Part shown: piece by piece, positions 37,051 to 51,214 of the stretch
Numbering within the stretch: position 1 is the stretch's first letter
How the letters are laid out: every line of letters begins with the position of its first letter
Source of the DNA: Lateolabrax maculatus
Lineage: Eukaryota > Chordata > Actinopteri > Acropomatiformes > Lateolabracidae
Assembly (NCBI GenBank): GCA_031216445.1
Contig: CM062219.1
Span: 9,337,501 to 9,401,500 of the forward strand
Reading direction: 5' to 3'
Length of the DNA stretch: 64,000 nucleotides
Made by a program: the position numbers and the translations under genes
Notes under the pieces: model-generated
Database searches by the model: none
Seen by the model: the letters and a program-made list of their open reading frames with translations, nothing else
What the model was told of the DNA's origin: nothing

Positions 37051-38557
37051 CCTTTGGCTGTCGGGCCTTTCAGCACCTTGCAGCTTTGCATTGTCTTTGA
37101 CTGACAGCTGGGCTGGCAGTGGCAAAGTGACATGATTATAAGCATCACGCTCTGTTAACTGGTTTAGTTTAGCTTAAAAGATAAGGAACAAACAGGAGGA
37201 GGATAACACCAATTAGAATAAAAAAAAAAAAACACTAATCCGTTCAAATAACTACGGCTTATTTGTTAACTAGCTATCTAGCCTGCAAAACGGTGTTATC
37301 GAACGCACTTCTCCCTAATTACTTTTTCTATACTAGCTTTTTCAACAAGCCAAGGCGCGTGTATGGTAGGCTGCAGCCTGGCTGTTCAAATGAATTGTTT
37401 TGATTGGATTTCTTTTTATGATAAATCCAATCAAACGGAACTGGCTAGAGCAAAGAGGCTGCTGGCAAAACTATGTGTCAAGGAGGTAGCACATGGTAGT
37501 CTTCACCCCTCCCAAGACCAGTAGTATATTAAGCAGTGATAAGAACTGCAGTGCATTGGGGACTGAGCACTCCAAACAGGGAAAATACGCAAAAGATAAA
37601 ATGTGCTGGTCCATTATGGGTCCCAAACCATACTTAAATATAGTTAACCACTTGGGTTTTTACAAATAATATGTTTCAGTTTCTGTTGTTGCTGACATTA
37701 TTGCTGCTGTTAAATAATCACTGCTTCCTATTCCCAGCTATAAAATGGGTAAAATGATCACCAGTCACGCTCCCATGTCTCTGTATACAGTTTAAGTGGC
37801 CTTCCTCATTCATTTGTAATAATTTCCTGGCTACCATGCATCTACCAACTATGAGGAAATTGAGTAAAATGGACTTTAAAGAGACGTCCTACTGGAAACA
37901 TTAAGACGAAACTGAGAAGCCACAAGATGTAAAGGATGAGAGAGGAGGACACAGGAAGTATTTGTGACGTGCATGAACGGATAAGAAAAACTGGCTTCAG
38001 AACCAACTACACAGTTGTCTTTTCCCCTTTCTCATGACAAACCATCATTCCGCTCCACATGTGACACGCCAGTGAGCTTTTTGACAAATATCGTCTTTCA
38101 AGAAATGACATCTTGCTCCATTCACTGCTCAAAGCTCAAACGTATAACCCAATTAGTTGCTATGGTTGCTGAGAATGTGTAACATGGAATTCATGCAGTA
38201 AATATCTTTCTGAAGGCATGTTTATGCATGATGAGTTTGTCCGACATGGTGCAATGTCACGGGTCAACTACTTCGTATATATTAAACACAGGCCTATCTT
38301 TTCATTGTGCACGCACATACAAAAGCAATAAATAAAAACACATTAGGGCTCATGCAAACTACCAACAATCAAATAAATAAATACATCATGCACCTGTACA
38401 GAGAAATACTCACCAAAACTTCCAACAAACAATTACAGCGACATACTTAATAGGTATTTATTGTATGTACACATGTCCACACACTCCATTAAACTTCCAA
38501 AAAATGTAGTTACTGAAGTTCATATGCCCACTAAGCCCAGAACATAAGCATTTATAT

Positions 38558-38558
<1 letters not shown>

Positions 38559-38608
<50 letters not shown>
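38559..38608 (+). repeat. (CA)n microsatellite beside a splice donor
   Basis: Twenty-five CA units. On the rgs3 transcript this is (UG)n starting 29 nt after the donor of the linker exon 38637-38704. Confidence 0.98.
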
Positions 38609-38613
<5 letters not shown>

Positions 38614-38636
38614 TAAAACTGTTTGATTATACTTAC

Positions 38637-38704
38637 TGTTAAGCATTGCATATTCTCAGGGCGATTGGTCTCGGGGGCAGCACCATGGTTTGACAGCACA
38701 GCCT
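38637..38704 (-). CDS. rgs3: RGS3 linker exon joining C2 to PDZ (68 bp)
   Basis: After completing a Glu codon with the previous exon's G, the exon reads AVLSNHGAAPETNRPENMQC then LT, and ends in phase 0 directly before the PDZ exon at 27072. Mammalian RGS3 has a similarly short Gly/Pro/Glu/Asn-rich linker at this spot. The acceptor CATTTCAG and donor ACA|GTAAGT are strong. The sequence is poorly conserved, so the assignment rests mainly on phase, splice sites and position. In transcript sense a (UG)n tract starts 29 nt past the donor. An in-frame ATG (MQCLT) with A at -3 could serve as a start in isoforms beginning upstream. Confidence 0.82.
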
Positions 38705-41700
38705 CTGAAATGTAGACAAAGGAATCACGGGCTGAAACAGTGCCTTTGGAGCACATTTCTCTCTGTGCCAACGCAAAACAGCCTTCTGGATGCACAAAAA
38801 TAAAGTCCTTAAATAGTTCTGAGAGTCCATAAAAGTGACTCGGAAAGATAACAACAAGCAATTATGGCAACAGTTGTCTGGAGCAGCCTTTGCTGGGCTG
38901 GGATTCAAACTTCAGAGCGCACATAAAAGGCGAAAAAACAGGCCAGCCGAGTCAAGGAAAATCCCGTAAGATGCGAGGATCCAACAAACTGCCCAAGAGA
39001 GGAGTGGAAGTGAGAACAAGTGAGAGGGAGGGAAGGAGGGAGGGGTGAAGAAGAGAAAAGGAACTCCTCTCTCACTCTATTATCCGTCCGTCACAGTGCT
39101 GCTGGGAAGTTGCTATGGTTACAGGGACTCACGCCTCAGTGTCCTTTTAACTATTGCTCATAAAGGCGGCATTCAGCTTTGGGCCACAATGCAGATCTCC
39201 CTCTCTCTCTCTCTTTCTGTCTCCATTTCCTCCTGTTTACATGTGCCTACATCTTTTACCTCATATATACATCTTTCCTTCTCATTTTCTGCCCTTCCTC
39301 TCTGTCTCTCAAACTTCACACACAGCAACCCCGCTGTGCCCCCCCCCCCCCCAACCACTGCCTCCTTCTCCTGTTTGGTGTTTCTATCTTTCCTTTTATC
39401 CCTCACTTTTCTATACTCTTCCATCACACGCCTACCTGCATCACCGTAGGAGAGAAATTATCCTGCCGCAGACTGTGAAATGTTATTTTCCAATTCAAGT
39501 CGAAAGAGCCCCAACACCAGTCAAAAAGTGTAAGTGGAGGAGAACCCTTCTGTTAACCTCACAGAGAGCTGGAATAATCACATTACATACAAACACATAC
39601 TTTGAAATGTCCACTTTATTATTTTTAAAGTATCTTTGCATTTTTAACACTGCATTACAGTGAAAAAACTTAACTGAAACTGTTAAATGTAAAATCTAAT
39701 CTGAATAAAATATTCAATTCAAGACATCATCTCATATGTCTTTATCGCTGACTGAAATGGGAGCTTCAAGATGTTTTGTAAATCATTTTATCCTTTTGAC
39801 CAGAAGTTACAATAAAAGTATGAGAGACCACGCTAAGCTTGAGAGTGGAATGTCTTCCTAAGGAACAACAAAAATTCATAGGTTTACTTTCACATGAAAA
39901 AGTCCTCTAGTGGCCATAGTAATTAAGACTCTTGTCCGTTGTGAAGAAAGAAGAAAGTTGGGAGATGTTATTACAGAGCCAAAAAATCATAGGGAGGAGG
40001 TCAGGTTGGATGGGACAACAAAATGTAGTACTTCATGATCTTTTCCTAAACTTAACCAAGTCATGTTTACACTTGAACCTAATCAAATCTTAACTATAGC
40101 GATGTCTGATCATAAAACTGATTTATTTTTCAAAAAGCAACTTGTAAATGTTTTGGATGTTCCTGATTATTGATGCCGTCCTATTGATAGGGGTGCCAGA
40201 TCAGAAAATGTCATTTAGGAGGGCTGTTGAAGACAATGTATTTTGTTGTTTAATTTGGAGGGCTTGTTTATTTTTAAAGATGGATCCTTGTGGGTCCAGC
40301 AGGGTTTAGGAGATCAATCAGGAGCCAACCCTAACCATTACCTCTCTAATTTTAATTAGATTGTCCAAAATGTCTTTACAACCCACAATGTGCTCACAAG
40401 AATACAAGGCGGTCCAGATTCAGTCCTCAAAACCATAGGTAAAAGAAACCACACACGGATTTCCTCCAGACAAGTTTTAAAACATATAAAAATAAATGCT
40501 TTTAATGATAATTTGTGTCTCTTATTACACTAAAAGCTAATTTCTCAGTATACATACGTGTGCTAGAAGTTTGTGTCTCTATCTGCTAAATGTATAAAAG
40601 ACAATCCACATGCAGAAACGAAAATGAAGCATCTCTCGAAACACTTTGGACACAGTTTCTACTTTCCTCTGCAACCCTATAGTTTAACCCCAGAGTAAAT
40701 GGCCCAATCCCATCGTTGGAGTTTCCATGGTTACCCAGAGGCTTTTTAAAAAAGAGGGATTCTGTCACTAGTGAATCTGAAACCTCCAGGGGTCCATCAA
40801 AAGAGAGGGGCTAACCTGGCTGGCATCAAGCCCAGGAGAGGAGCCTTTTGTGTGGGTAAGACATCAGTAACAGCATACGAGGAAAGAGACACGGAGCAGC
40901 TGGCAACGAGAAACATCCAGCGTGAGTGACATAAAAAACGGGCGATAGAATAGACGGAAATAGTGGACAGTGGGAAAAGTCTACATGAGAGAAAGTCAGG
41001 GAACGAGAAAAAAAAGGAATGTAGTTCGAAGATGAGCGCATGAAACTGAGAAGATTAAAGAAAGACAGACACTGAAACTAAATGCGGAAAAAACTAAAAG
41101 AGGCAGAAAATGAAGACATGCAAAAGGGAGGAGTAAAGAAAATCAATCAAAAGGTGTTGGCAGTCTTCTGCAGTTAAGTCAGCCAGTTTCAGATCTGCCA
41201 GAACATAAAAAGCCCTTGACTCGGCCCAAGTCCCTCACTGCACCACTCGCTCACTTGACAACCTCTTTTCACCTCCTGTCACCCACGAACAAATAAACAC
41301 TTGATAGAGAGAGTGAAAAAGCCAAGATGGGAGGAGGCTGCCCTACTTCACTGTTTGGGTCTCTTAAGATCACCTCAAGCATCAACAAACTATTGTTTTA
41401 ATTGGTAACACCGAGAACTAACACAGTCTATAAATAAAATAAACTTACATGGACTGGCAAAGGCAAGCATTAAGGACATTGTTGCACCAACACAATGATG
41501 AGTGGATGACAGGTTACTACGCTTCAAACTGTTGCCCATGTTGACAGCCAATCAGCACGTTTCAGTGTGACATGCTTCATGTTACAGTGCTCGGAGAAGT
41601 ACAGTGTCTGACTGACGATAATAAAAATATGTTATGCTTTTGCCAGCTACGTTGGATTACAGCAACGTGTGCTCTCTAAAGCTAGACTCAGTTACAGTAA

Positions 41701-43349
41701 ATGTAAATGGTTACTTCACCTTTTTTAATAAAACTTATCTGTAGATCAAGTCATTTCAAACATGAAAGACAGCTGATTGAAATAGTGTTTAAATTAAATT
41801 GAGTAAAATTGTATAAATATAGATGTATCAAAAAATGAATAAAGAATAATAAGAATAACTTTAAATTCAAATAGAGATATAAAAAAAAACTTAAAATTCC
41901 ACTTAATCACATGAGACTGATATTTAATATTCAAAAACATCTGAATAAATATGTATGTGGTAAATTAAAATGAAACTGTACATATGTGTTGTGAGTTGAA
42001 ATTGCTCTTGTTGTCATATCTCTTTTGACCACACTTTTTGTTTAGAAACTGATACAGTCAATTGGAGAGCTTTTTGGCAATGCCTGGACAAAGGCTTTAA
42101 TTTATTGAACAACTAGAGTAGACTGTTTTAAACAAGGCTCAATGTACAAGCGGACTTTCTGCACAAGTCTATTTCTACACAAAGAAAAACGCAACACAGG
42201 AGCTGATGCAGAGATCAGAGTAGCGGAGAAAATATTAAGACAGCAAAACAACTGCGCACATACAAACCACCGGAGGTCTGAATAATGCAGCATGACTGAC
42301 GCTTAGTGCAGCATAGTTTGCAGTAAACAGAGCTACAAGTTTTTGGGAAGTTAACTATTTTGGTCAATGGAAATGATATGGGGACTCATAACGAAAACAA
42401 CTGAGTAATCACATCTATATATTGTATGCAGTATGCATATTTGGTAGCCTGGGCAGATACATCTGGCCCCTCTCATCCCTGGCTGAAAGAGAGAATGCAG
42501 TCTTGTGCCTGAAAGTGTTTTTGTTGGTTCATGAACAAACTGATCCTAAAGAAAAGAAAAATACACAAAATGGGTACTGCAAACTAAAATGTTGAATCCA
42601 GCTCAGTTCTTTTATATGTTTTCTTTGATCCAGTTGGCCATTATTTTACAGTGTGTTACAGTTATAGTTTGCATCGTAACTGTTAGTTGGAATGAATAAA
42701 AATTAATGTCAGCAGGTTATTTCTATAATGATTTGTACACAATTACTGTTCGGTCATCACCTTGGTTACATTAGAATTTTGTTGATTTAATATATTTTTT
42801 AATATTTAACTAGGTGACATCTGTACATTTCTTTTTTTTTTTTTTTAACAGTGCCTTGTATTCAAAAAATTATTTATCCCATTTCCCTGCTGCTGCTTAT
42901 TTACTTTATGGGAATACTGGATGAGTAAAATGATTTCAGAATAATCCACTAAATCCACCAGGCCAACCACACACTGGCTGCAATAACTCTATCAGTGAGT
43001 CATTTTTGAGATTTGCTGACACGTTTATTAAGTCCTTTGTTGCCACCTTGCCATCTCCAGCACACAATTCATGTCCTCAACAACTGGACTTACTGAGAAA
43101 CATTAAGGACTATGTTCTTTTCACTATGAACACAAAGTCACGAGCATACATGTCACCCAGAACAGGGTGACATGTATACAAGTGATTTTATTTAACAGCT
43201 AGAGAGTTGTATCTTCCTTTTTCTGAATCATCTTTACAGAACAGCCATTGGATGCTATGAACCTTACTGTGCTGGGTTTTCACTAACACTGAGCAAGAAC
43301 AACTGCAATATTCAATAGCATTTGTTTGTAAAAATCAGACAGTATGGCA

Positions 43350-43545
43350 GGTGTGTAGCACCAGTACTTTGGTTTATGATCAGAATAGACATTCCCATTA
43401 GCCTCAGCTGTACCTTGTGTTTAATGCTAATTAGTAAATGTCAGCATGCTAATACACTACATTAAGCATATTAGTATGCTGATGTGAGCATTTACCTAAA
43501 GCACAGTCCCACAGAGCTGCCAGACAACCCAATGCTTGGCCTTTA
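43350..43545 (+). repeat. Dispersed teleost repeat (same family), 3' part
   Basis: GTACTTTGGTTTATGATCAG, GACATTCCCATTAGCCTCAG and GTCAGCATGCTAATAC match the 3' half of the family, ending in CCCACAGAGCTGCCAGAC. Confidence 0.8.
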
Positions 43546-46500
43546 ATAGGCTACAGATATAGACATACATAAGATTTTCTACATCTGATAATTGCACCAG
43601 CCTTACAAATATCTCCAGTTGCTTCTTCTTTTTTTAGAGGAACCGACCACAGCATAATTATAAAAGGATACAGCTTCCAAGTTGGTTTTCATGAGGTGGA
43701 AAATACCATTGATGAATCAACAAAGCTCTGACATAGTCTCAACAAAAGCTGAATAAAATAAGCATCAATTAGGTAGATTTTATTGAGCAGTTACTTATTA
43801 TGAGGTGTCCCTGTTATTTTGTCCATCCCTTTGACGTCATGAAAAGGATAGCAGAAAAGTAGGACATGCATGCATATTGTAAAACAAACATGTAGCGTGT
43901 AAATGGACGCACAGATACTGTACATGTTCCACATACAGTTTGATCCCTAAGAGGAACGCATTTTGTTTATGCATGAGTTATCTGCACACGACCAGCCCAA
44001 AACTGAAACATTTCAAATATGACACAAGAATAGCATTCAAATTTAAAATACAGAACAAGTATGAGAGATGTTTATGCCCTGGTTCTGCCTGACCTCAGCA
44101 ACTGACTCTTTATTGCAAGATGCCTGATGTAACAAGACAATGTGATGACTTTTGGCCATTCTGGATAGCTGGACAGTAGTGATTGACGCATTTAATTTCC
44201 TGTTTCTGTCCTGGGCAAGGCAGAAAAGCCAGAAAGGATTATGTCTACTGTCTGTTGACTCAAAGTGTTGAATGATTGTCTCTGATAGAGGTTTGTAAAA
44301 AGGATTTGAAGAGAACACAGAAATATTCAGAGACTGTGGTGGAATTTCATATCCAGCCTAAACAGCCTCAAAATTCATCAAATCATTAACTTCAACCAAG
44401 TTCATCATTTGATTATAATAGCAGAACAACAACAACAACTCTGGAGCAGTTTTGGGTATGTTATTTTAAACTAACAGAGTAAGAAATCACCAACAAAATG
44501 ATCAATATAAAACTTCAATATTAAGTTAAACATACAGATTTCAAATTGAGTATTTCTTTAATGTAATTTATGACATGCACTTTTATATTCACATAACACT
44601 GACAACCTGACTATGGTAAAATGGCCTCAAGTATAAATAAAAGCATGAAAATGATAGGTCATCCACAACAGAGCTGTCAGCATGTGCTGTGACACATGAT
44701 GAGAATATATCTGCAGAGCAGAGATGCTTGAAATGGGCAGGATGGGAACAAGTTTGTTCTCCATGAGTGCACCCCTTATTGGCAGTCACACTCCCTCCAG
44801 TCGTGCCCACTTAGTTCTGCCTACTGTACCTTCTGCAGGCTCAACATGTCTACCCATCAGGAAATTAATTCTAATTTACTCTGTGTCCATAGCGACTTTC
44901 AGCTGTCTAGGTTCATTGCCTCTGACCGTAACACATGGAAGTGTCTGCCCACTGGAGATTAAAGATTATGCTGTTCGGAGGTTTGCAGTCTGCAGAGATT
45001 TATGATTTTCTGATGCACAGAGTTTGGGTTGTAGAGGGAGCAGCACTGGCAAGAAAATGTATGAATGCATATGAATGTAAGAAAAATGAGGACCACAAGC
45101 ACTTCTTTAAAGGCTGTACACACCCACAATACACGCACACAGTTGTTTACATTTACTATGCCCTTAGAGAACATAGAGAATGGGACATCATGTAATTCCT
45201 TGAATAGCTCTGCCCAATTTCACCCTAAGCAGTACCACTGTAGAATTTTGTGCTGTAACATCTTTTACTCTTTGAATATGCAGCTCATGTGATACTGATA
45301 ATACTTCAAAACAAGTCTGATAGGGTGAGTCTGACCTTATTCTGCATGATTCTCAGGTACCCCGCTCCCTGCTGCTGGTTCTGGCCCCAGTTATCTGGTT
45401 TATTTCTTAAGTTACAGACATTCTGTGCAAAGAATAAAATATACTTAATTACTCACTTAAATGATTTATACACATGGTCCACCAACACAAGCGTTGTTCC
45501 GATTAGACCTCGTCTGAGGACTATGTATGCACGGTCAGACTCTGCTGATTAACATTTGTCTGACCCTTCTATTTGTCTTGTTGTGGCAATTAAGGTTAGA
45601 AAGATTACACTAATCATAAGCCCCTTTCCCTTGACTTGGAACAGTAGCAAAAGCACAGGTGTTACTATAACATATAACGATAATGACGGCTCAATTCAAT
45701 TCAAGTTTCACAGTAAGCCACGGCAGTGACAGTGAGCCAGCATGCACAATACCAGGATCTTTAAACTGATGCAGCTGAATGGAATTCAACCATCAAAAAC
45801 GTTATTATTTACTCCTGTGCTTTTCTGGCTGTAACATGTCCAAATGTCTTGCCTGCCGTGTTATTGTCATCCATTAAAATGTACTATCAAATAATATTAT
45901 AGCAAATAATATTTTATCATATTGTGTGTATTTCTGTGAAAATAAGATCGCAAGTGGATCTACAGAAAGCCTAGGGTCAGAGACTCAGACCCATGGTATG
46001 TCAGATACAACTCATCAACACATTGTCTTCCATGATCACACACTCATACAGACACAAGAATTCACAGCCAGTATTTACCAGAACAACTTAACTACATAAA
46101 AACAACCCCCCCTCCACCCTCCATGTCCATGTCCAACCCCTTCCATCTAAATTAATCACATAGTGTACATTTTAATCTGCTGATTTAAAGGCAAAGCTTG
46201 CCATCTGGAAAAGCCTGGCGGGTGAGTTCAGTATGTCTGGCCTGTATTCCCCTATTATGAAAAGTGAAACATGTGTGGGTCGCGCTTGTGTGTGGGTCGT
46301 GCGAAAAAGTGTGCAGATGACATTAAAGCACGGGCTCAATGGTTCTTCTGCTATTTCTGCTTTCACGCATATACAGACCACCTGACCCACATCGTAAGCT
46401 TGTTGGAGGGAAATGCATTAGCCATGGTCAAAGACACACACACGTACATGTCACTGTGGGTCAGTGCCCTCCACTAAGTAAGCCAAAAAAGCAGAGCCAA

Positions 46501-49083
46501 GGGAGTTTCTCAAACACTCACTTGTTTTTTTTCCATCAGTAATAAATGTACAGACATAGAAAAAAATTCACATTTGCTTGTGCACAAGCATGCAGATTAT
46601 GTCCTTCCTGATCAGCAAAAAATATCCCATCAACCTATCTAAACTAATTACTTAGTTAGAAATTAATCCTAAATCATTTTTTAATCTCAACTGATATGTA
46701 ATTAATTAATTACTAGACAAAGTACTGTTTATTCAAACTGATTTATTTAAGTTTTTTTGAAAAAACCTCACAGTAACAGAAACACATCTTTTTTACAGAG
46801 CTGTATACAGTATTACTGTGGCTTAAAAAAGGCTTCTACCACTGCATAATATAAAAATGTTCCCTGAAAATCAACACTAATTGTCCTGTCACTCTGTATC
46901 TCAGAAATGCTGTTTGGCTGCCACTCATGCACAGCCTTTGCATTTCAAGTCTCTCGACTCATGTTAAGCAAAGTTAAGATGGCAGCCTTTTTATATGCAG
47001 CCCTACAGTGTAATTAGCTGTCAACGCTCAGTGCATAGGTTTTGTTATGGAAGCAGAGAGTCTGAACCATGCAAGAGGAAAATCTGTCTGAATCACAATG
47101 GTACGAGAGAGTATAGAAGCATGACTTCAAGAACAATCTGACTACAGACCCATTTAATGTTTTTTGGCCATTCCTAGCATTTAGGTCTGGCCTGTTGATA
47201 TTTGTACATTCAAATTTCCTTCAGGTTGTTGTCTTTCTAAATACTGAATGTGGATAAGGTCAGGATGGTTCTACATCATGTACAGATGAGCTGATAGCTT
47301 CCCAGCCCAACATAATTCTGCCCCCAGGGTTTTTGGCCTGGCACTGTCCTGGATCTGAACTGGCACGGGTCTCTGAGTGATGGATTAGTCAGACACACTG
47401 ATCCAAATAGTGCACCTCTGTTGAGAGTCTGTGCACATTAACACGTATTAATTTGGCAGACCAGTAAAAGACTTGTTTCAACGGAAGATGTTTGTAAAGT
47501 TTGTTGATGAAATTTGTTGTCTTTGAAATCAACAATGGACAATTGTTCAGAGCTCCTGGTCAGATAAGTTATTCAAACAGTTGTTACTTCAGCCTGGTTT
47601 TTTTTTTCAAAATGACACAAAAGGGAAATCGTGTTTCACGGTGCAAATATGGCTAGCATATTTTCTCACTGCAAAAGAACGACATAAAAGCTGACTATTA
47701 ATGGGTAGTGTAGCTGTTTTTTGGAAAGTGGAAAGTAAGTATTGAGATGGGAATTTTTTTGTTATTTTTAACTCCACTGACTCAATTTGAACTCAACACA
47801 CTGAAAAGATGACTGCTGACTGTGAGTGATGCTTCAAGTTTTAACTAATTTTTTCTCATTTAAACAGTGAATATAATTCAATTTTCTTTCTGCGTGTATT
47901 GAGGACAAATAAAATATTTACATAATTTGAATTTACAACATATTTTTGTTATGTTATCATTTTTCAGTTAATTTCGTTAGATATAGCTGTCTCACCCTTG
48001 TGGAACTTGTACTATGCTGCCTGGTGAGAATGCAGGCCGCACCTCTTTGACCCAGGGCTGCTAGTTTCTGCCTAAATAGTGCATACAAGAATTCCCTTAA
48101 GTGCTGTACAAAAACAGAATACACAAAACAAACCAACCAACAAACACACATGGGCAGCTCCTCCTGAGCACAGCCCTCCCAATAGTCACCCAATGCCTTG
48201 CTTAGTGGCAGCAAACAAACAAATAAATTACGGTACGTAAGTTTTAATTACAAATAAAATTACTAAATAATAACACTCTTAATAATAATCAAACACTTTC
48301 AACTCACTTAAAAAGTACATTTTTTTCTATTCATATGCTTGTTAATTTATACAGTAACCTGAACACATAGAAACAAACTAGCATCAAACCACTTTTTATT
48401 TCTTTTAAGATTGTTGCTATGGCTATGGCAGAGTTAGAGGAGACGCATGAAGACAAGCAGCAAAAATGATAAATTAGCTTTGAGTCCAAAGCATTACAAG
48501 AACATGGTGAGCCTGCCAAGATCCCAGTATGCCCCTACTCACTCCTGTAATTACAGGATATCCCATAATGATATACTGTATATATTGCCATTTATGGACT
48601 TCTGTATGCCGGCAGCTAGTGTTACATTCAATTGTTTGTTTAGTAAAGGCCTTTTTGCATTTTGCCACAGTGCTAGGTTACATGAGAAATGGACTGAGGA
48701 CTAACAGACAAATGACAAAGATGTCAGAGTCAATAAGAAACAGTGATGTCTGAGAAAACAGAGAGGGGAGTGACTAAAAATAAAAAATACAGGTGAGAGG
48801 GAGAGGCGTGAAATGGAAAAGACACAGAGAAGCTTAGGGATATTCATAAACACATGGATAATCAGTATGAAAGAGACACACAAAATATGGACTGAGAGAC
48901 ATACGAGGGGATAGAGAGAGAGAGAGAGATGGTGATGATGGACACACACACACAGTGACGCTGTAATGAATGGGATTTTGGTCATTTCTATGTTCGTGCA
49001 TGTCACGGTGCAGGAGTGCCTCCGTGGCCTACATTCTGCCAGCTGGCAACACAAAAGTGGATGCATGAGTATGCACCCCCCAC

Positions 49084-49091
49084 TCACACAC

Positions 49092-49185
<94 letters not shown>
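49084..49185 (+). repeat. Long (CA)n microsatellite, about 102 bp
   Basis: About 50 CA units with one GC interruption near the start; the longest dinucleotide tract in the window. The reading frames across it (poly His-Thr, poly Val-Cys) are artefacts. Confidence 0.98.
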
Positions 49186-49188
<3 letters not shown>

Positions 49189-50233
49189 TCGGATGAGACA
49201 GTAGTGGGGCAGTATTACCACTGGGATAGATGAAAAATTTCTACGTCCATTAATACAGTCAAGCATGCGGTGACATCCTGTGAAATTAATGAGCTTAAAA
49301 CTTCCTTTATTGCGCTTTCGTAGCAACTGTTACTAAATGTGTGTTAGACTTAAACACCTTTCAGCCAATCAGTTCACAGCTAAATTAACTACTTGCCTTT
49401 GTAACCCTTGAGTATAGGTCAGGATGCCCTCATGCGAGTATTGTAATAGTTTCCTGCTGGCTGAGTCTTGAGTCCAATCTAATACCCCTGTCCCACTTCC
49501 ATCCATAGAAGCATAAAACTAATTTTAAAGTTGCATGAGGCAGATTACCCTAGTTCAGCCAAGCAGTGTAAATTGGGATGGGTTAGCTAACGTCTTATAA
49601 TATCACCGTCATTCTCATAACCCAGAATGGAACTATGCGAATAGGCAACAAAAGAAAAAAGGCAATGGTACTGAGAATGGGGAGGGTTGGGGTTGTGGAG
49701 GGTAAAAGAAAAGGTGGATGTGGGAATATGTGTATGTCACTGTGTACTGATGTGAAAGGTATGTGCAAATGTGTGTATAAGGTGATGGCTTCATACTGTA
49801 AATAACCCACTGAATGGGTAAGCTAAGCCCCTTCAGGGGTCTTCCATGGAAAGCAATTGTGTCCAATTTAGCACAGCAAGAGAAAATTAGATGAGAATTG
49901 GCATTTTAGCACACACACAGAGTAACAATGAGAGATTAAAAATAATGTCAGCAACAATAAAAGCACACAGAAGAGAAACATAAAGACATAAGAAGATAAG
50001 AGAGAACAAACAAGCAATAAGAGGAAAAAAGCAAAGGTGCAGCAGTGAAGAAGCAAAGAGGGAGTGCAACAGATATAAGGACTAAAGAGGAAACATTCAA
50101 ACAGCATCCTCAAAAGAAAACAAGAAACTTCTGAGTTGCAAATTTGCTGATCTGCAATGCAACATGTAACTTTCACAATATACTCATGTCCAGTGAATAC
50201 AGTCAAGTACGATAACACAAACATAGTACTCAC

Positions 50234-50464
50234 CTAGTCTAGGCTGCCCTTATGGCTGGCACAGAGTAGCATAACTCCAACACACACACACCACCACCAC
50301 CACCAACGTGAAACTAGTGAGTGCAAACATAAGTAGGAAAAGAATAAGCACTTGAGAGTGGAGAGAAGAAAAAATAGATTTCCAAACAAATGTGTCAGAG
50401 TGTGTGCGGGGGTGCGTGTGTGTGAGTTGGGTGGGTGGGTGTCTGTGTGTGAGGGGAGATCCAC
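50234..50464 (-). other. Possible non-coding or alternative first exon ending at GTGAGT
   Basis: In minus-strand sense a segment ends CTAGACTAG|GTGAGTAC, a strong donor, with no convincing protein upstream (the frame is Trp/Cys/His-rich from CA and CCA repeats and stops just at the donor). The flank at 50460-50640 is GC-richer and rich in CT/GA runs, as some fish promoters are. If transcribed it would splice to the linker exon at 38637, where translation could start at an in-frame ATG. This is weak, indirect support. Confidence 0.18.
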
Positions 50465-50884
50465 AGCAGCGAGCGGTATGGGAGAGCGCCGTCTCTCTCC
50501 CTTTCTCTCTCTGGCAACTGTGACGCGTCAGGGTTTTCGTCCAGACCCCTCCCTCCCTCCCACTCTCTCTGTCTTTGCCTCATTCGTTCTCCCAATCCCT
50601 CTCTCTTTCCATCTCTTAATCCCTCGCTTCTCCAGTCACCCCACCAGACTGATAAGGGCTGCAAGCCTGGCAGACTCCAGGCACACACAAACGTGTGAAT
50701 ATGTATACAGGATGTACTTACGGTGCTTAAGCACACTGCTGATTGGTCATTGGACTAATATTTTTATCTTTATTGCACCACAACCAATCTGTATTTGACC
50801 TTTTATGCAATTTTGTTTTCATTCTTTTCATGTCATATGTAACTTTTATGATCATCCTGTTTTCACATCTCTATCTAATTTCAG

Positions 50885-50960
50885 TAGGGTTGGGTATCAT
50901 TTGAAAAAAATCTGTGATATCAATGCCAAAACAATACATTTTTGGAAACCTTTTCCAATT
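50885..50960 (+). repeat. GGGTTGGGTATC-type repeat fragment
   Basis: GGGTTGGGTATCATTTGAAA followed by TTTTGGAAACCTTTTCCAAT resembles the fragment at 19978. Diverged, ends uncertain. Confidence 0.5.
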
Positions 50961-51214
50961 CTGCATAATACTCAGAATATGCCAAAGTGTTTAATATGTC
51001 AGTATTAAATACAGAAATTTGCCTAAATAAATATGGCCTATACATTTAAATGGGGAAATATCTGTTCAAAGAATAAGCAAACAGGCCTCAGAATCTGACC
51101 AAACATTCTTTCGATACTTCACACATTTTGGTATTCATTACAAGACACATTTCAGTTTAAAATCAGGGTTCCAACCTGATTAATTGGTAATGATTAATGA
51201 TTAAGTTAACTTAC

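Larger units (their letters stand above)
27154..38636. other. Large rgs3 intron (11.5 kb) with the short-form first exon inside
   Basis: In the long form this is one intron between the C2-PDZ linker exon and the PDZ domain. It contains the alternative first exon at 30174-30227, CT/GA tracts (31541-31589, 32390-32475, 34270-34345), a 22-bp tandem triplicate (36978-37050), an AATAC array (35711-35765) and a (CA)n tract near its 5' end (38559-38608). No other exon was found. Confidence 0.7.
38705..51214. other. Large rgs3 intron (12.5 kb)
   Basis: Intron between the last C2 exon and the linker exon. It contains a poly-C run (39342-39352), a dispersed-repeat fragment (about 43350-43545), a 102-bp (CA)n tract (49084-49185) and the possible first-exon segment ending at 50234. 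The long forward frame at 39045-39663 is low-complexity Ser/Leu/Pro from CT repeats. Confidence 0.75.

Noticed and set aside
39045..39663. Three overlapping forward frames up to 169 codons
   Set aside because: Low-complexity Ser/Leu/Pro from CT- and C-rich DNA in three frames at once; not coding.
48701..49183. 160-codon minus-strand frame with poly Cys-Val
   Set aside because: Half of it is the (CA)n microsatellite read as Val-Cys; the rest shows no family.
50352..50798. 148-codon forward frame and 113-codon reverse frame over the same bases
   Set aside because: Overlapping frames on both strands in a CT/GA-rich region, with no recognisable domain.
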